From Chitinophaga jiangningensis (GTDB lineage: Bacteria; Bacteroidota; Bacteroidia; Chitinophagales; Chitinophagaceae): a stretch of DNA of 64,000 bases. Shown here piece after piece: positions 29,101 through 36,825 of the stretch. The first letter of the stretch is position 1. Each line of letters starts with the position of its first letter. Made by a program: the position numbers and the translations under genes. The stretch is from positions 434,001 to 498,000 of the forward strand of contig NZ_FRBL01000005.1 in assembly GCF_900142605.1 (NCBI RefSeq), read 5' to 3'. A model generated the notes under the pieces. That model did no database searches and was not told the DNA's origin. It saw only the letters and a program-made list of their open reading frames with translations.

Positions 29101-29944
29101 GGATACCGTCTTGTTTCACATCGGCACCCGAGATATTGGTAACAGAGCCGGTAAAGAGTTTTTTGGCTACGTTCTGGTAGCCGGTGATTACAACTTCGCC
29201 CAGTCCTGATACGTTGTCTTCCAGTACTACATTAAAGCTGGCGCGGTCCGCTACGGGTATTGTCTGGGATTTGAAGCCCATAAAGTTAAATACCAATACA
29301 TCTTCTGCTTTGGCGGCGATGGAAAATCGGCCGTCAGCGTCGGTGATGGCGCCTTTGGACTGCCCTTTAACCTGAACGGATACACCGATGAGGGGATTTC
29401 CCTTTTTATCGGTAACGCGTCCCGTACGCTTTTCCTGTTGAAAGGCAGCGGTATTTTCTTTAGGGGCGGGTGTTTCCTTCACTTTGAGGATGATGGTTTT
29501 GGCTACCATTTCATAGTCCACCGGCTGGTCTTTGAGTACCAGCTCCATAAATTCGTTTAGCGGAACATCCTGTGCGTTAACGGAGATATCGTGGGAGCGC
29601 TGGAGCACTTCCTTTTTATAGAACACGAGGTATCCCGTTTGTTTTTCTATGGCAGAAAACACGCGTTGGAGGCTTACCCGCTGGCCGGTAAATGTTACGT
29701 TTTGCGCTTTCACTTCCGCCGCAACCTGCATGATAGATACCAGGATAATCAATGCTGTTAATTTCATTGTAATCAGCAGTTTTTTTAGGCTGGTACCCAT
29801 ACCCTGGTGTGGAATATGCCGTTCTGCCAGCACTGCTTCCGGGGTATCGGCATTGGTGGCCGATCCTTTCTGGAAGCCGTCCGGCGCTACATTTCCGGGC
29901 ATAGCATACCAACTACAATTAGCATTTTTTTGCATAAATTGCAT
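26183..29944 (-). CDS. SusC/RagA receptor with N-terminal STN signalling domain, 1253 aa
   Basis: The predicted start at 29944 gives an unusual 55-residue N-terminal extension before the hydrophobic signal segment (TALIILVSIMQVAAEVKAQ). An STN (secretin/TonB N-terminal) domain follows at residues about 85-155 (SLQRVFSAIEKQTGYLVFYK), then carboxypeptidase-regulatory-like, plug and barrel domains. The STN domain is the part that touches a FecR anti-sigma factor, and FecR and an ECF sigma factor are encoded just upstream on the same strand. The receptor is therefore expected to induce its own operon on substrate binding. Start alternatives are the next ATG (29935) or a later methionine near the signal segment. 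Confidence 0.93.
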   Translation of the reverse strand: MQFMQKNANCSWYAMPGNVAPDGFQKGSATNADTPEAVLAERHIPHQGMGTSLKKLLITMKLTALIILVSIMQVAAEVKAQNVTFTGQRVSLQRVFSAIEKQTGYLVFYKKEVLQRSHDISVNAQDVPLNEFMELVLKDQPVDYEMVAKTIILKVKETPAPKENTAAFQQEKRTGRVTDKKGNPLIGVSVQVKGQSKGAITDADGRFSIAAKAEDVLVFNFMGFKSQTIPVADRASFNVVLEDNVSGLGEVVITGYQNVAKKLFTGSVTNISGADVKQDGILDVSRMLEGKVAGVSVQNVSGTFGAAPKIRVRGATSITGENKPLWVVDNVVLEDIVNISNDQLSSGDALTLISSSVAGINADDIESFTILKDAAATAQYGARAMNGVVVITTKKGRAGTTQVNYSGNFSTFLKPDYSTFNIMNSADQMSVYAEMYRKGNLTSNIANDNTGGVYAKMYRLLKEYDPVTGKFALENTPEARTAFLERYAKANTDWFGLLFKNSFVQEHSLSISSGSEKSQHYFSLGYYNDNGWSIADRVSRYTANLRGNYNITNRLTANVIVNGSIRQQRAPGTQGRSSNVVEGVYTRDFDINPYSFALNTSRTLTAYDENGELEYFNRNYAPFNILHELENNYINLDMLDTKIQGELGYKISEDFNFKTLGAIRFVKTTRENIITEHSNMAEAYRYMPNATVAANNRFLYLDPDHPEITVKVPTLPYGGFYNLNEDKLVNYYVRNQLDFKHTYNEKHLVSAFVGQELKYTDRQNNFNNGFGYQYDKGGTPFTDYRIVKMFLESGNNYYGMQKQYDRYLSVFGNASYSYDGKYVFNGTVRYDGSNRMGKSRQARWLPTWTVSGAWNLDQEDFLKDNRNISFLKLRGSYGLTASIGSATNSTVVFENSSSIRPRQSELEPRIEIKNLENSELTWEKQYEGNIGVDAGFWGDKLSISADIYQRNGFDLISNMRTSGIGGEGTKQANYADMKSRGAELTIGGRVIKTKRFNWSTNFTFGYNKNEITNLKSKPRIYDLIIPEGGATEGHAVRGLYSIDFKGLNEIGKPTFIDENGKEANGVYVQSTNKNYLIYEGTVDPTITGGWNNTFSYKGFVLNFFFSYQAGNKIRLNNEFALNYSDANAMPKEFLDRWTLPLDENVTNVPSIADYLTRTSIGSVYPYTVYNYTSGRVADGSFVRLKQLSLAYNLPANVARLIRANNIGIKLQGNNLWLAYADKKLKGQDPEFFTSGGVAMPLPRQFTFSLKVGF

Positions 29945-30180
29945 TAGTTTGATCTGTTTAATTGGTTGTTTAAAAAATTGGTTTCATTCAGCCAGCGGCA
30001 GTCAAATCACTTACCGGAGGTGCTCGTAACACTTCCGGTTTTTCTTTGACGGTCTGTTTTACTTATGTCCTATTTACTTGTTAGTTAATAGCATTGAGAG
30101 GTGACGCCATTTCCATCGCGTTTACTCATTTTGGTTGACAGCAGTATTTCTGCTCGACTAAAAACAAATAACATCATTCA

Positions 30181-31371
30181 TTAAGGAATTACTATAAGCT
30201 TTCTTTCATTGGTCAGGTAGCAGTGCACACCTGCCTGGTTTAAGACTTTGATTACTTCGGAGAGCATCAGGTTCCGGCTGATCTTACCTCCAAACTGAAT
30301 ATCTACAGGAACATTTTTTCCAATTTCTGTTTCGATGCCGTACCAGCGGTTGAGTTGGCGCATTAGCATGGTCAGGTCGTTTTCATCGAAATCGAAGTAC
30401 CCGCTTTTCCAGGCCGTAACACTCTCCGTGTTTACGTGCTGGACGGTTATTTTATTGTTTTCGTGTATGGCAGCCTGTTGGTCGGGCTTAAGCATTTCTT
30501 TTTGTATAGGGCTACCTGCTGACACCATTACGGCGCCGCTGATGAGCGTCACTTTGGTGGCATGCTCGTCCGGGTAGGCGTTGATGTTAAAGTCGGTCCC
30601 GAGTACGTCCACAGTACCTTCATTGTGGCCATCGCTCATAATGGTTACCCGGAAAGGGTGATTATGATCCTGGGCCACCTGCATATACACCTCACCCGTA
30701 ACGGTTACTTCGCGGCTGTTGCCTGCAAAGAAGGTGGGGTATTGAATGGAGCTGGCGGCGTTGAGCCATACCAGGGTACCATCCGGCAGTACTACTTTAA
30801 ATTGTCGCCCAATGGGGGTGGACAGGGTATTATACTGCGGTTCCCCATTGTTGTGGTCCTGTTTTCCATAACCGATTTTACCGCTGTCGAGCACTACGCT
30901 GGCGCCGTTTTGTACGGCTATGACGCCGTTTCCGGCGCTGTCGAGTACCACCTGCGACCCATCACCGAGGGTAAGAATGGCACCGGCTTTTCCTGGGGCA
31001 ACATTTACATGTTGAGCTACAGTAGCAGGTTTAGATTTGCTTTCTTTATGCAGCCACCAGGCGCCGGTGCCCAGCAACAGTACAGCTGCCGCGGCGGCGC
31101 TCCATTTTCTGATATTAAGTACTCTCGCAGGTTTACGTAGTGCTTCGATTGTGGATTCATCCAGGGCGGCCTCAATCATGGCGATACGGCGTGTATCCGC
31201 CGATGGTTGGGCGTTGGGCTCCGGGAACTGGTCGCTATATTTATCCAGTACAGCCAGCTTTTCCTCCATAGCGGCGTTATCAAGCCAATGGCGGAAGGCG
31301 AGGTAATCCTGCTCTGAGTAATTACCGGCGGTATAGTCTTTTAAAAAAGCGTTTAGTTGTTCCTGCGTCAT
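30181..31371 (-). CDS. FecR-type anti-sigma factor, 396 aa
   Basis: The cytoplasmic N-terminus (about 100 residues) is followed by one membrane helix (AAAAAVLLLGTGAWWL) and a periplasmic FecR domain (VVLPDGTLVWLNAASSIQYP, REVTVTGEVYMQVA, the typical FecR beta segments). The C-terminal part (IQFGGKISRNLMLSEVIKVLN) is the DUF4974-type domain that contacts the STN region of a SusC. It lies 71 bases downstream of its cognate ECF sigma gene on the same strand, the normal order of the surface-signalling cassette. Confidence 0.94.
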   Translation of the reverse strand: MTQEQLNAFLKDYTAGNYSEQDYLAFRHWLDNAAMEEKLAVLDKYSDQFPEPNAQPSADTRRIAMIEAALDESTIEALRKPARVLNIRKWSAAAAAVLLLGTGAWWLHKESKSKPATVAQHVNVAPGKAGAILTLGDGSQVVLDSAGNGVIAVQNGASVVLDSGKIGYGKQDHNNGEPQYNTLSTPIGRQFKVVLPDGTLVWLNAASSIQYPTFFAGNSREVTVTGEVYMQVAQDHNHPFRVTIMSDGHNEGTVDVLGTDFNINAYPDEHATKVTLISGAVMVSAGSPIQKEMLKPDQQAAIHENNKITVQHVNTESVTAWKSGYFDFDENDLTMLMRQLNRWYGIETEIGKNVPVDIQFGGKISRNLMLSEVIKVLNQAGVHCYLTNERKLIVIP

Positions 31372-31442
31372 AACCTGGAATGTGTATCCGGTATAAGGAC
31401 GTTTGAAGGAATCGAAAGGACACGTCGATTCAAAAAAAAATT

Positions 31443-32066
31443 TTAGAAAAATGGAATTGTAAGGAGGAGTACGAGGAAAAGGTGGTTATCAGTTTCCTCA
31501 AAGCATTGCCGCACCAGCTTTTGGGCTTTATAAAGTTGGTTTTTGACTCCGGACTTGGATATACGCAGTTCGGCGGCAATTTCGTCCAGGCTCATTCCTT
31601 TTTCCACGCTGAGGCGGAATACGTGCTGGCATTGGGCGGGGAGGGCGGTAATCTGCTGCTGTACCTTTTGGTAGATGTAGCGATAATGCCATATATCTTC
31701 CGGTGTTTCCGCTGTAGCGGTTGTTTGTAGGTCGATAATAGCGGCTTTCCGAACCTCGAGGTGGCGTAGATGGTCGAGCAGGCGGTTGCGGGCAGCCTTA
31801 GCTACGTAGCCTTTGAATGCGGTGACCGTGCTTAGTTTGTCCCGCTGTTCCCATATGCGTACGAACACGTCCTGAATAACTTCGTCGGCTTCCTCTTCCG
31901 AGTGTGTAAACAGGCGTATGTATTGCGTTACAGCATCCAGGTAGTGGGAGTACAGCCGGGTGAATGCTTCACGGTTTCCTTGTGATGCGAGGAGTATAAG
32001 GTGTGGTTCGTTATATAATTCTTTAGTTGACAAAATGGCGATGCTACAATTTCCGGACAACGGCAC
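31443..32066 (-). CDS. ECF RNA polymerase sigma-70 factor, up to 207 aa
   Basis: Region 2 is recognised from AFTRLYSHYLDAV and EEEADEVIQDVFVRIWEQRDKL, and region 4 from LSVEKGMSLDEIAAEL with the recognition helix ISKSGVKNQLYKAQKLV. It is linked to a FecR anti-sigma factor and an STN-type SusC, so its regulon includes that operon. The first codon at 32066 is GTG; a TTG at 32033 (LSTKELYNEP) is an alternative that better fits the usual length, so the true N-terminus is uncertain. The C-terminal tail is hydrophobic, which is atypical. Confidence 0.93.
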   Translation of the reverse strand: MPLSGNCSIAILSTKELYNEPHLILLASQGNREAFTRLYSHYLDAVTQYIRLFTHSEEEADEVIQDVFVRIWEQRDKLSTVTAFKGYVAKAARNRLLDHLRHLEVRKAAIIDLQTTATAETPEDIWHYRYIYQKVQQQITALPAQCQHVFRLSVEKGMSLDEIAAELRISKSGVKNQLYKAQKLVRQCFEETDNHLFLVLLLTIPFF

Positions 32067-32212
32067 GTCGGGCCTGAGCTAAAGCTAAGGATTTTTTTGA
32101 TGGGGAGCAATGGGGGAGGGGGTTCACACAAATTAATATATTTTTAATATATCGTAAAGGCCGCATATAAGGCGACCTGAGTCATTTATTATGGTTTTAT
32201 TTTAGTTTTCCG

Positions 32213-32329
32213 TTAGTTTTGAGCGTTGATGCGCTTTTCCTGATCGATAATATAACGGGTAGGCCCTTCTATTTTTTTTAGCAGTATGCTCTGGGTTTCG
32301 CTGACATCGATGTTAGCCCTTCCGCTACG
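32213..32329 (-). pseudogene. Fragment of an unidentified C-terminus (38 codons)
   Basis: On the minus strand 38 open codons end at a TAA, reading ANIDVSETQSILLKKIEGPT in the middle and finishing with DQEKRINAQN. The heptad-like LLKKIE...YIIDQEKRI pattern recalls helical C-termini of Bacteroidota surface or tail-type proteins. The frame has no start and is immediately preceded, in the same frame, by the TAG of the macro-domain gene. It is most likely debris from a lost gene. The assignment is weak. Confidence 0.35.
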
Positions 32330-32782
32330 CTAACTAACAGGTTCGAACACCTGCACATCCACTTCTTTCAGGGGCGACAGATACTTTTCGATCATGGGTT
32401 TCACCTGCTCCCATTGGAGTCCTCCGTTACCACAACCTAAAGGCGGTATTGCGATGGAACTAATATTCTCCTGCTTAATAATATCGACTAAAGCAGGTAA
32501 GCCAGCTTCAATAAAACTGTATTCCGATTTCCTGCGCCACGTTTTTTTCGTTGGGAAATTAATGATGATTACTTCACCTGTAGTTGTTTCCTCATGGAAA
32601 ACAAACATTTTTCCAATAACAACTTCATTTCGCTTACAAGCGGCTGCATATGCTTTAAAGTTTTCCGGAAAACGTTGTTTGAATTGTAAAGCGATACCCT
32701 TACCCATAACACCGTCTGTATTGACTGCGTTCACTAATGCCTGAGTTCCGGCTTCAAAAAGATTTCCTGATTTGAATTGCAT
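32330..32782 (-). CDS. Solo macro-domain (DarG-like ADP-ribose-binding) protein, 150 aa
   Basis: The start at 32782 gives MQFKSGNLFEAGTQALVNAV, the canonical macro-domain opening; the longer frame from 32914 adds 44 unlikely residues. Conserved elements include VNAVNTDGVMGKGIALQFK, the FPTKKTWRRKSEYSFIEAGL block and IPPLGCGNGGLQW. These closely resemble the antitoxin macro domain of DarG, which removes ADP-ribose from DNA. Here the second DarG domain is absent and no DarT toxin is encoded in the window. The role could be solo ADP-ribosyl hydrolysis or a leftover antitoxin. It stands in an AT-rich accessory stretch next to the tRNA island. Confidence 0.88.
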   Translation of the reverse strand: MQFKSGNLFEAGTQALVNAVNTDGVMGKGIALQFKQRFPENFKAYAAACKRNEVVIGKMFVFHEETTTGEVIIINFPTKKTWRRKSEYSFIEAGLPALVDIIKQENISSIAIPPLGCGNGGLQWEQVKPMIEKYLSPLKEVDVQVFEPVS

Positions 32783-33156
32783 ACTTAGTCTTTTTGCATC
32801 GTAGGAAATTAACCTAAACGCTAGCAAAAATACTAAATTTTTTAGCAAAAAGATTGGGAAATAAAACATTAACCTTGCTATCTTTCTCCTTTCGCGCATA
32901 AAAAGTGATACCATTTAATATTCCCTATATTAGCCTTTAGATCCTTTTCAACCCATTTTATATGTGCTGTTTTGTTCCGAAACTGCCAGTAGATAGAATT
33001 GATACCGTAATAAAATCGACACGCGATAAGCAGAGGGGCAATTGATCTCGATAAGATGTTTCAGACGATTTTTTACGACTTAATGTTCTTATGAAAATAA
33101 AATTTTCAAAATTTGAAATACACTACATCAGTACTCAACCAACATTAAAAATAATA

Positions 33157-33573
33157 ATGAAAGATAAATTAGTCCCTGTTCTGTTTTTTCTGCTATTTGC
33201 TTTGATAGTCCTTAACGGTTGCAAAAAAAATAAGGAATTACCTGCGTGTGGCTGCTCTGCTCCCGCAACAGATACCATTGCTGAAACATCTAATCTGAAA
33301 GGAGAAATAATGTATTTTGGAAGCAATAATAGTAAAGACTTTCAGAACAAATATGTAATAGTGTATACAGAGAAAGACTGTATTAATTGCAAACACTACC
33401 TGGCAATATGTAATGAATCCGTTTTACCTGCAGAAGTATTGGCCCTCAAGTCTTCTAAAAACACTTTGCAGGTTAGTTTCAGTGGCGTTTTAAAACCTGT
33501 TTGTGAGAAAGTATTTGCGCCAGCAGACAATACCTATGACAATGTCTCCTTAACCAAAATTGTATTACAATAG
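33157..33573 (+). CDS. Orphan lipoprotein of unknown function, 138 aa
   Basis: The ATG at 33157 gives a leader MKDKLVPVLFFLLFALIVLN followed by lipobox GC, so an SPII lipoprotein is likely. The mature part has several cysteines (CGCSAP near the N-terminus, then DCINCKHYLAIC and VCEK), which could form disulfides or bind metal. I do not recognise a family. The gene is AT-rich and lies between the macro-domain gene and the integration site, so it may be horizontally acquired. The upstream in-frame ATG (33091) would place the signal sequence internally. Confidence 0.65.
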   Translation: MKDKLVPVLFFLLFALIVLNGCKKNKELPACGCSAPATDTIAETSNLKGEIMYFGSNNSKDFQNKYVIVYTEKDCINCKHYLAICNESVLPAEVLALKSSKNTLQVSFSGVLKPVCEKVFAPADNTYDNVSLTKIVLQ

Positions 33574-33650
33574 GAATGTTAGCCTGCGTAGCAATTCAAT
33601 TGCTATACAGCTGTGATTAGCCATCAAGCCACAATCAAGCTCTACCATTC

Positions 33651-33678
33651 AAAACATGTATCAAAACATGTATCAAAT
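33651..33678 (+). repeat. Tandem 12-bp repeat pair, left of the att core
   Basis: Two adjacent exact copies of AAAACATGTATC are followed by AAAT. A near-identical pair lies at 33892-33919 on the other side of the 47-bp att core. The arrangement resembles integrase arm-type binding sites around an attP core. Confidence 0.7.
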
Positions 33679-33680
33679 AA

Positions 33681-33718
33681 AAAAGGCTTCCAGCGTACAA
33701 AACGCTGAAAGCCTTTAT
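33681..33718 (-). terminator. Former tRNA terminator beside the left att repeat
   Basis: On the minus strand AAAGGCTTTCAGCGT pairs with ACGCTGGAAGCCTTT across TTTGT and is followed by a T run. It lies directly after the 3' tRNA fragment, as a tRNA terminator would. Confidence 0.8.
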
Positions 33719-33723
33719 AGAAG

Positions 33724-33770
33724 CGTGCTCCCAACAGGGCATGATCCTGTGACCCCCTGATTATGAGTCA
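33724..33770 (-). repeat. Left att direct repeat (3' part of tRNA-CAU)
   Basis: These 47 bases are identical to 38990-39036 and match the 3' half of the intact tRNA gene, from the anticodon loop through the acceptor end. Sequence identity ends abruptly at 33771. This is the duplicated target of a tRNA-integrating element. Confidence 0.92.
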
Positions 33771-33891
33771 TTAAAATTTATGTTTTCAGTTGTTTGCAGT
33801 TATTGCCGGTTACGTCTGTAAGCCGCTACCAGTGAGCTTTTAATTGATTTTATATTTAGACTTGCCTTATCTAGTTTTCGGACATTTTTTG

Positions 33892-33919
33892 AAAACATGT
33901 ATCAAAAGATGTATCAAAT
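33892..33919 (+). repeat. Tandem 12-bp repeat pair, right of the att core
   Basis: AAAACATGTATC followed by AAAAGATGTATC and AAAT repeats the 28-base block at 33651 with one mismatch. It lies 41 bases before the integrase-fragment start. Confidence 0.7.
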
Positions 33920-33960
33920 CTGAGGTATCATGCGGTGGGATAGGGTCAATATAAAAGGTA

Positions 33961-34227
33961 GTGCCGGACCTTCGGAGGTCCAAAGGCGGGGAGAGATTCC
34001 CGCTAAAGCTGCGTGTAACCTATAAGGGGGAACGAAAATACTATGCTACCGGCTTTGATGCCACAGCTGAAGAATGGGATTTATTGAACCCTACTACTGC
34101 TAAGGGTGATTTGCGGCGTATACCTCAGGAACTGAGAATCTTTGAAAAAAATGCCGCCCGCTGCAGCGAGGAGTTAATCCCCTTTTCCATTGCCCGGTTT
34201 GAATCCAGCTACGGTGATACTTTATAA
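33961..34227 (+). pseudogene. Truncated tyrosine recombinase, N-terminal arm-binding domain only (88 codons)
   Basis: The GTG-started frame reads FPLKLRVTYKGERKYYATGF and then TAEEWDLLN, the arm-type DNA-binding domain at the N-terminus of Bacteroidota phage-type integrases. A full enzyme would be about 400 aa with a SAM-like domain and an R-H-R-Y catalytic domain. Here the frame ends after IPFSIARFESSYGDTL, just where the core-binding domain should begin, and no catalytic part follows. It lies next to the left att repeat, the expected position of the integrase gene. It is judged a deletion remnant; expression as a small DNA-binding protein is possible but unsupported. Confidence 0.82.
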
Positions 34228-34380
34228 TTGTCTTGCCCCATCCACAACGGATAATTTCAATTTATTCCCGTAAATTGTGGTGCATTCTAATTACATAGAA
34301 TTGAAATAACACGGCCCCCCTCTTTCCATGTTTTCGATTCGTAATTTTAAGTATCAACCCTATACATTAAAACTGAAACA

Positions 34381-36825
34381 ATGGCAGATAATAAACATGT
34401 ATTTATTATCAATCCCAAAGCTGATAATCCATCATTCAAACGTCAGCGTGGATTTGATCCGACCCCTGAAACACAGGACGAAGAGAATAATGAACCAAAA
34501 TTTATTCACGAATTCAAAAAAGAAGAACTTCGGAATGATTATGCGGCATTTTACACTCAACGAAAATCCAGAAACGAAAATCGAACAATTCCTGGGCCTA
34601 TCATTGATTTAATACGTATCTATTTCTTATGTGTCTTTGGTGATGACCTGAAGAAAAAGTTTTTCGAGCGTTATGGCTTAAGTCCGGTTGAATATACACA
34701 CTTCAACAAAACGGTAATGTTTGAGGTTATTGATAATCAATTATTTACTACTTTTTCCACACACATCCAACAGATCGTCGAAAGTCCTGAAGGAACAAGT
34801 TATGAGAATCAGCCATATAATTTATTGGCATTGGTAATGAAATTTGAATTTATTGGTACCCTAAGACGCTTATTCACAAGCAATGAAACTGGGATTTTGT
34901 TAACTCTTATTTCTTCTGCCAACACCGCCTATCTCGCTCAAAAAAGAACGCTTTTACAGTATTTATCTAATCGGCAGGCAAATGTGACGTATATTGAGGC
35001 CAGTCCTGACATCATAGAAGTTAAAACTTTAACTAGAGAAGAGAAGGTTACAATAGCATCAAATTTTGATATTGTTAAGACAGTTACCAGTAGCAGGGCA
35101 CTAAAGGTCAGACCTGGAATTTATGGTACTGTAAGAAGGGAATTTGGATTTACTGTGATTGTACCAGAAGGACTTACAACCGTTGGAATTATTGATACTG
35201 GCGTTAATAGAATTGAGCCTTTACAAAATCTAATTTCAGAAACAGCTTATGACCACACCAATATGGGCTCTTATTGGGACGAAGTAGGACATGGAACATT
35301 AGTTGCGGGCCTAGTAACATTAGGGGACGAATTTCCTGCTGAAATAAAGGAAAGCTATACTGCCAAGGCAAAAATTGCTGTTATAAAGGCAATTCACAAT
35401 CAGGATGACGAAATAAATATACCAAGATTAATCCAGGATATTCGAGATGCCAAAAGAACCCATGGCATCAGATTATTCAATATGTCATTAAATATTCCTC
35501 TTGCTAAAAAGTATAATGATGGATATAGTCAATTTGCTTATGAGTTAGACAAGTTAGCTTACGAGGAAGACTTACTCATTTTTATCTCAGTCGGAAATAT
35601 AAATGGGGACTACATTGAACGGCTCTTAATCGAAGAAACACATCCAGATCATGAGTATCCAGCATTCTTCTATAAAATAGACAGCACAAGCGAGTTTCAT
35701 AATTGCCGAAACACTAATATTTCTGAACCCTCTGAATCCTTAAATAATATCTCAATTGGTGCTTTAGCGGGAAACTTAGAGAAAGATGACAATTCTGACA
35801 TAACACCCAATAATTCATATCCTGCATATTATAGTCGCAAGTTTCATTTTGATTATAATCAGGCTGTTAATTCCACCCCTTTAAAAAAGAACCAAAGGAA
35901 CAAATATCTCAATAAACCTGACCTTGTATTTGAGGGAGGTGATTTGTTCAGCTATGAAGCAGGCATTGAAATTCTTAGATCGCCGATGGCAGAAACTGAA
36001 AAGTACTTTGGTAGAACTTGCGGTACAAGTTTAGCGACTCCGCTCGGTGCTTCATATGCTGCTGAAATATTGAATAATTATCCTTCCCTTAGAACACAAA
36101 CAGTAAAAGCTCTACTCATTAATACTGCAACGTTTCATAGGAGAAAGGATTTACCACATTTTAGTACAAGCACAGATAGCTTATTAAAAAGTATGGTAGG
36201 GTTTGGTAGACCACAAAAAAGCACTTTATTATCTACGGATGACAATTCCATTTTATTTGTCATTGAAGATGAAATATCTATCGGTCAGATTATTACCATG
36301 CCCATTCACCTTCCAGAATATCTGCAAACCTCTGGCAATAAATTAAAATTCGATATATCGTTATGCTATAGTTTCCTGCCATTAAAGGATAACCATTTAA
36401 ACTACCTTCCAATTTATATGGCCTTCAATATTGTTCGTAACCTGGATATTCGAACAATTTCACAAGCAGAACAAGCACAGTATGGAATAAAAAGAGGATT
36501 CAGTTGGAGTGAAGACCACTATGGTATTGAAAATAGGCTATTTTCGAATGCGCAGTCAACTTCATATACACTGCAGCCGGCTGATTTATTGAATGTTGAA
36601 AATGCCATTGCGATAGCTGTAAGATGCTTGTGTAAAGATGAGATCCCAGACAGCTATAAAAGGCATGCAAGTAATAATCAACATAGATTCTCAATTGTAA
36701 TTAGGATCACAGAAATCCCAATTAATGAGGTTGATGGAAGGCTCTATCAAGAAATGATTAATTGTAATGAAATCAGAAATATAGCTGAAGTGATCAATGA
36801 CAATGACATCGACTTAGATGTTTAG
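34381..36825 (+). CDS. Subtilisin-like serine protease (S8) of a protease-AAA+ module, 814 aa
   Basis: The catalytic triad is complete: Asp272 in GIIDTGV, His304 in GHGTLVAG and Ser550 in GTSLATP. The oxyanion-hole Asn is probably Asn406 in SVGNING. Residues 1-250 are mostly helical and charged, with no signal peptide, so the enzyme is likely cytoplasmic, unlike most secreted subtilases. Residues 600-814 form a beta-rich C-terminal domain I cannot name. An AAA+ ATPase is encoded convergently, its stop codon abutting this stop with zero spacing. Subtilase/AAA+ pairs have, as I recall, been listed as predicted conflict modules; I cannot verify this here. The substrate is unknown. The start fits the ATG after an AT-rich leader. 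Confidence 0.9.
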   Translation: MADNKHVFIINPKADNPSFKRQRGFDPTPETQDEENNEPKFIHEFKKEELRNDYAAFYTQRKSRNENRTIPGPIIDLIRIYFLCVFGDDLKKKFFERYGLSPVEYTHFNKTVMFEVIDNQLFTTFSTHIQQIVESPEGTSYENQPYNLLALVMKFEFIGTLRRLFTSNETGILLTLISSANTAYLAQKRTLLQYLSNRQANVTYIEASPDIIEVKTLTREEKVTIASNFDIVKTVTSSRALKVRPGIYGTVRREFGFTVIVPEGLTTVGIIDTGVNRIEPLQNLISETAYDHTNMGSYWDEVGHGTLVAGLVTLGDEFPAEIKESYTAKAKIAVIKAIHNQDDEINIPRLIQDIRDAKRTHGIRLFNMSLNIPLAKKYNDGYSQFAYELDKLAYEEDLLIFISVGNINGDYIERLLIEETHPDHEYPAFFYKIDSTSEFHNCRNTNISEPSESLNNISIGALAGNLEKDDNSDITPNNSYPAYYSRKFHFDYNQAVNSTPLKKNQRNKYLNKPDLVFEGGDLFSYEAGIEILRSPMAETEKYFGRTCGTSLATPLGASYAAEILNNYPSLRTQTVKALLINTATFHRRKDLPHFSTSTDSLLKSMVGFGRPQKSTLLSTDDNSILFVIEDEISIGQIITMPIHLPEYLQTSGNKLKFDISLCYSFLPLKDNHLNYLPIYMAFNIVRNLDIRTISQAEQAQYGIKRGFSWSEDHYGIENRLFSNAQSTSYTLQPADLLNVENAIAIAVRCLCKDEIPDSYKRHASNNQHRFSIVIRITEIPINEVDGRLYQEMINCNEIRNIAEVINDNDIDLDV

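Larger units (their letters stand above)
33574..33960. other. Non-coding integration-site region
   Basis: This 387-base gap holds the left att repeat, a terminator and the two tandem repeat pairs annotated separately. No gene is seen in it. Confidence 0.8.

Noticed and set aside
27626..29209. Long 527-codon plus-strand frame opposite the second SusC
   Set aside because: It is antisense to a clear SusC with STN, plug and barrel motifs and has no family similarity of its own; long shadow frames are common opposite GC-rich SusC genes.
32330..32914. Full-length DarTG toxin-antitoxin system
   Set aside because: Only one macro domain is present; no DarT-type toxin frame lies on either side.
33651..33678. 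Repeat block considered as a CRISPR array
   Set aside because: The units are 12 bases, directly adjacent with no spacers, and occur only as two pairs; they fit integrase arm sites better.
34328..34612. Small plus-strand frame overlapping the subtilase start
   Set aside because: Out of frame with the subtilase and without recognisable features; the subtilase frame continues through it with a full catalytic triad.
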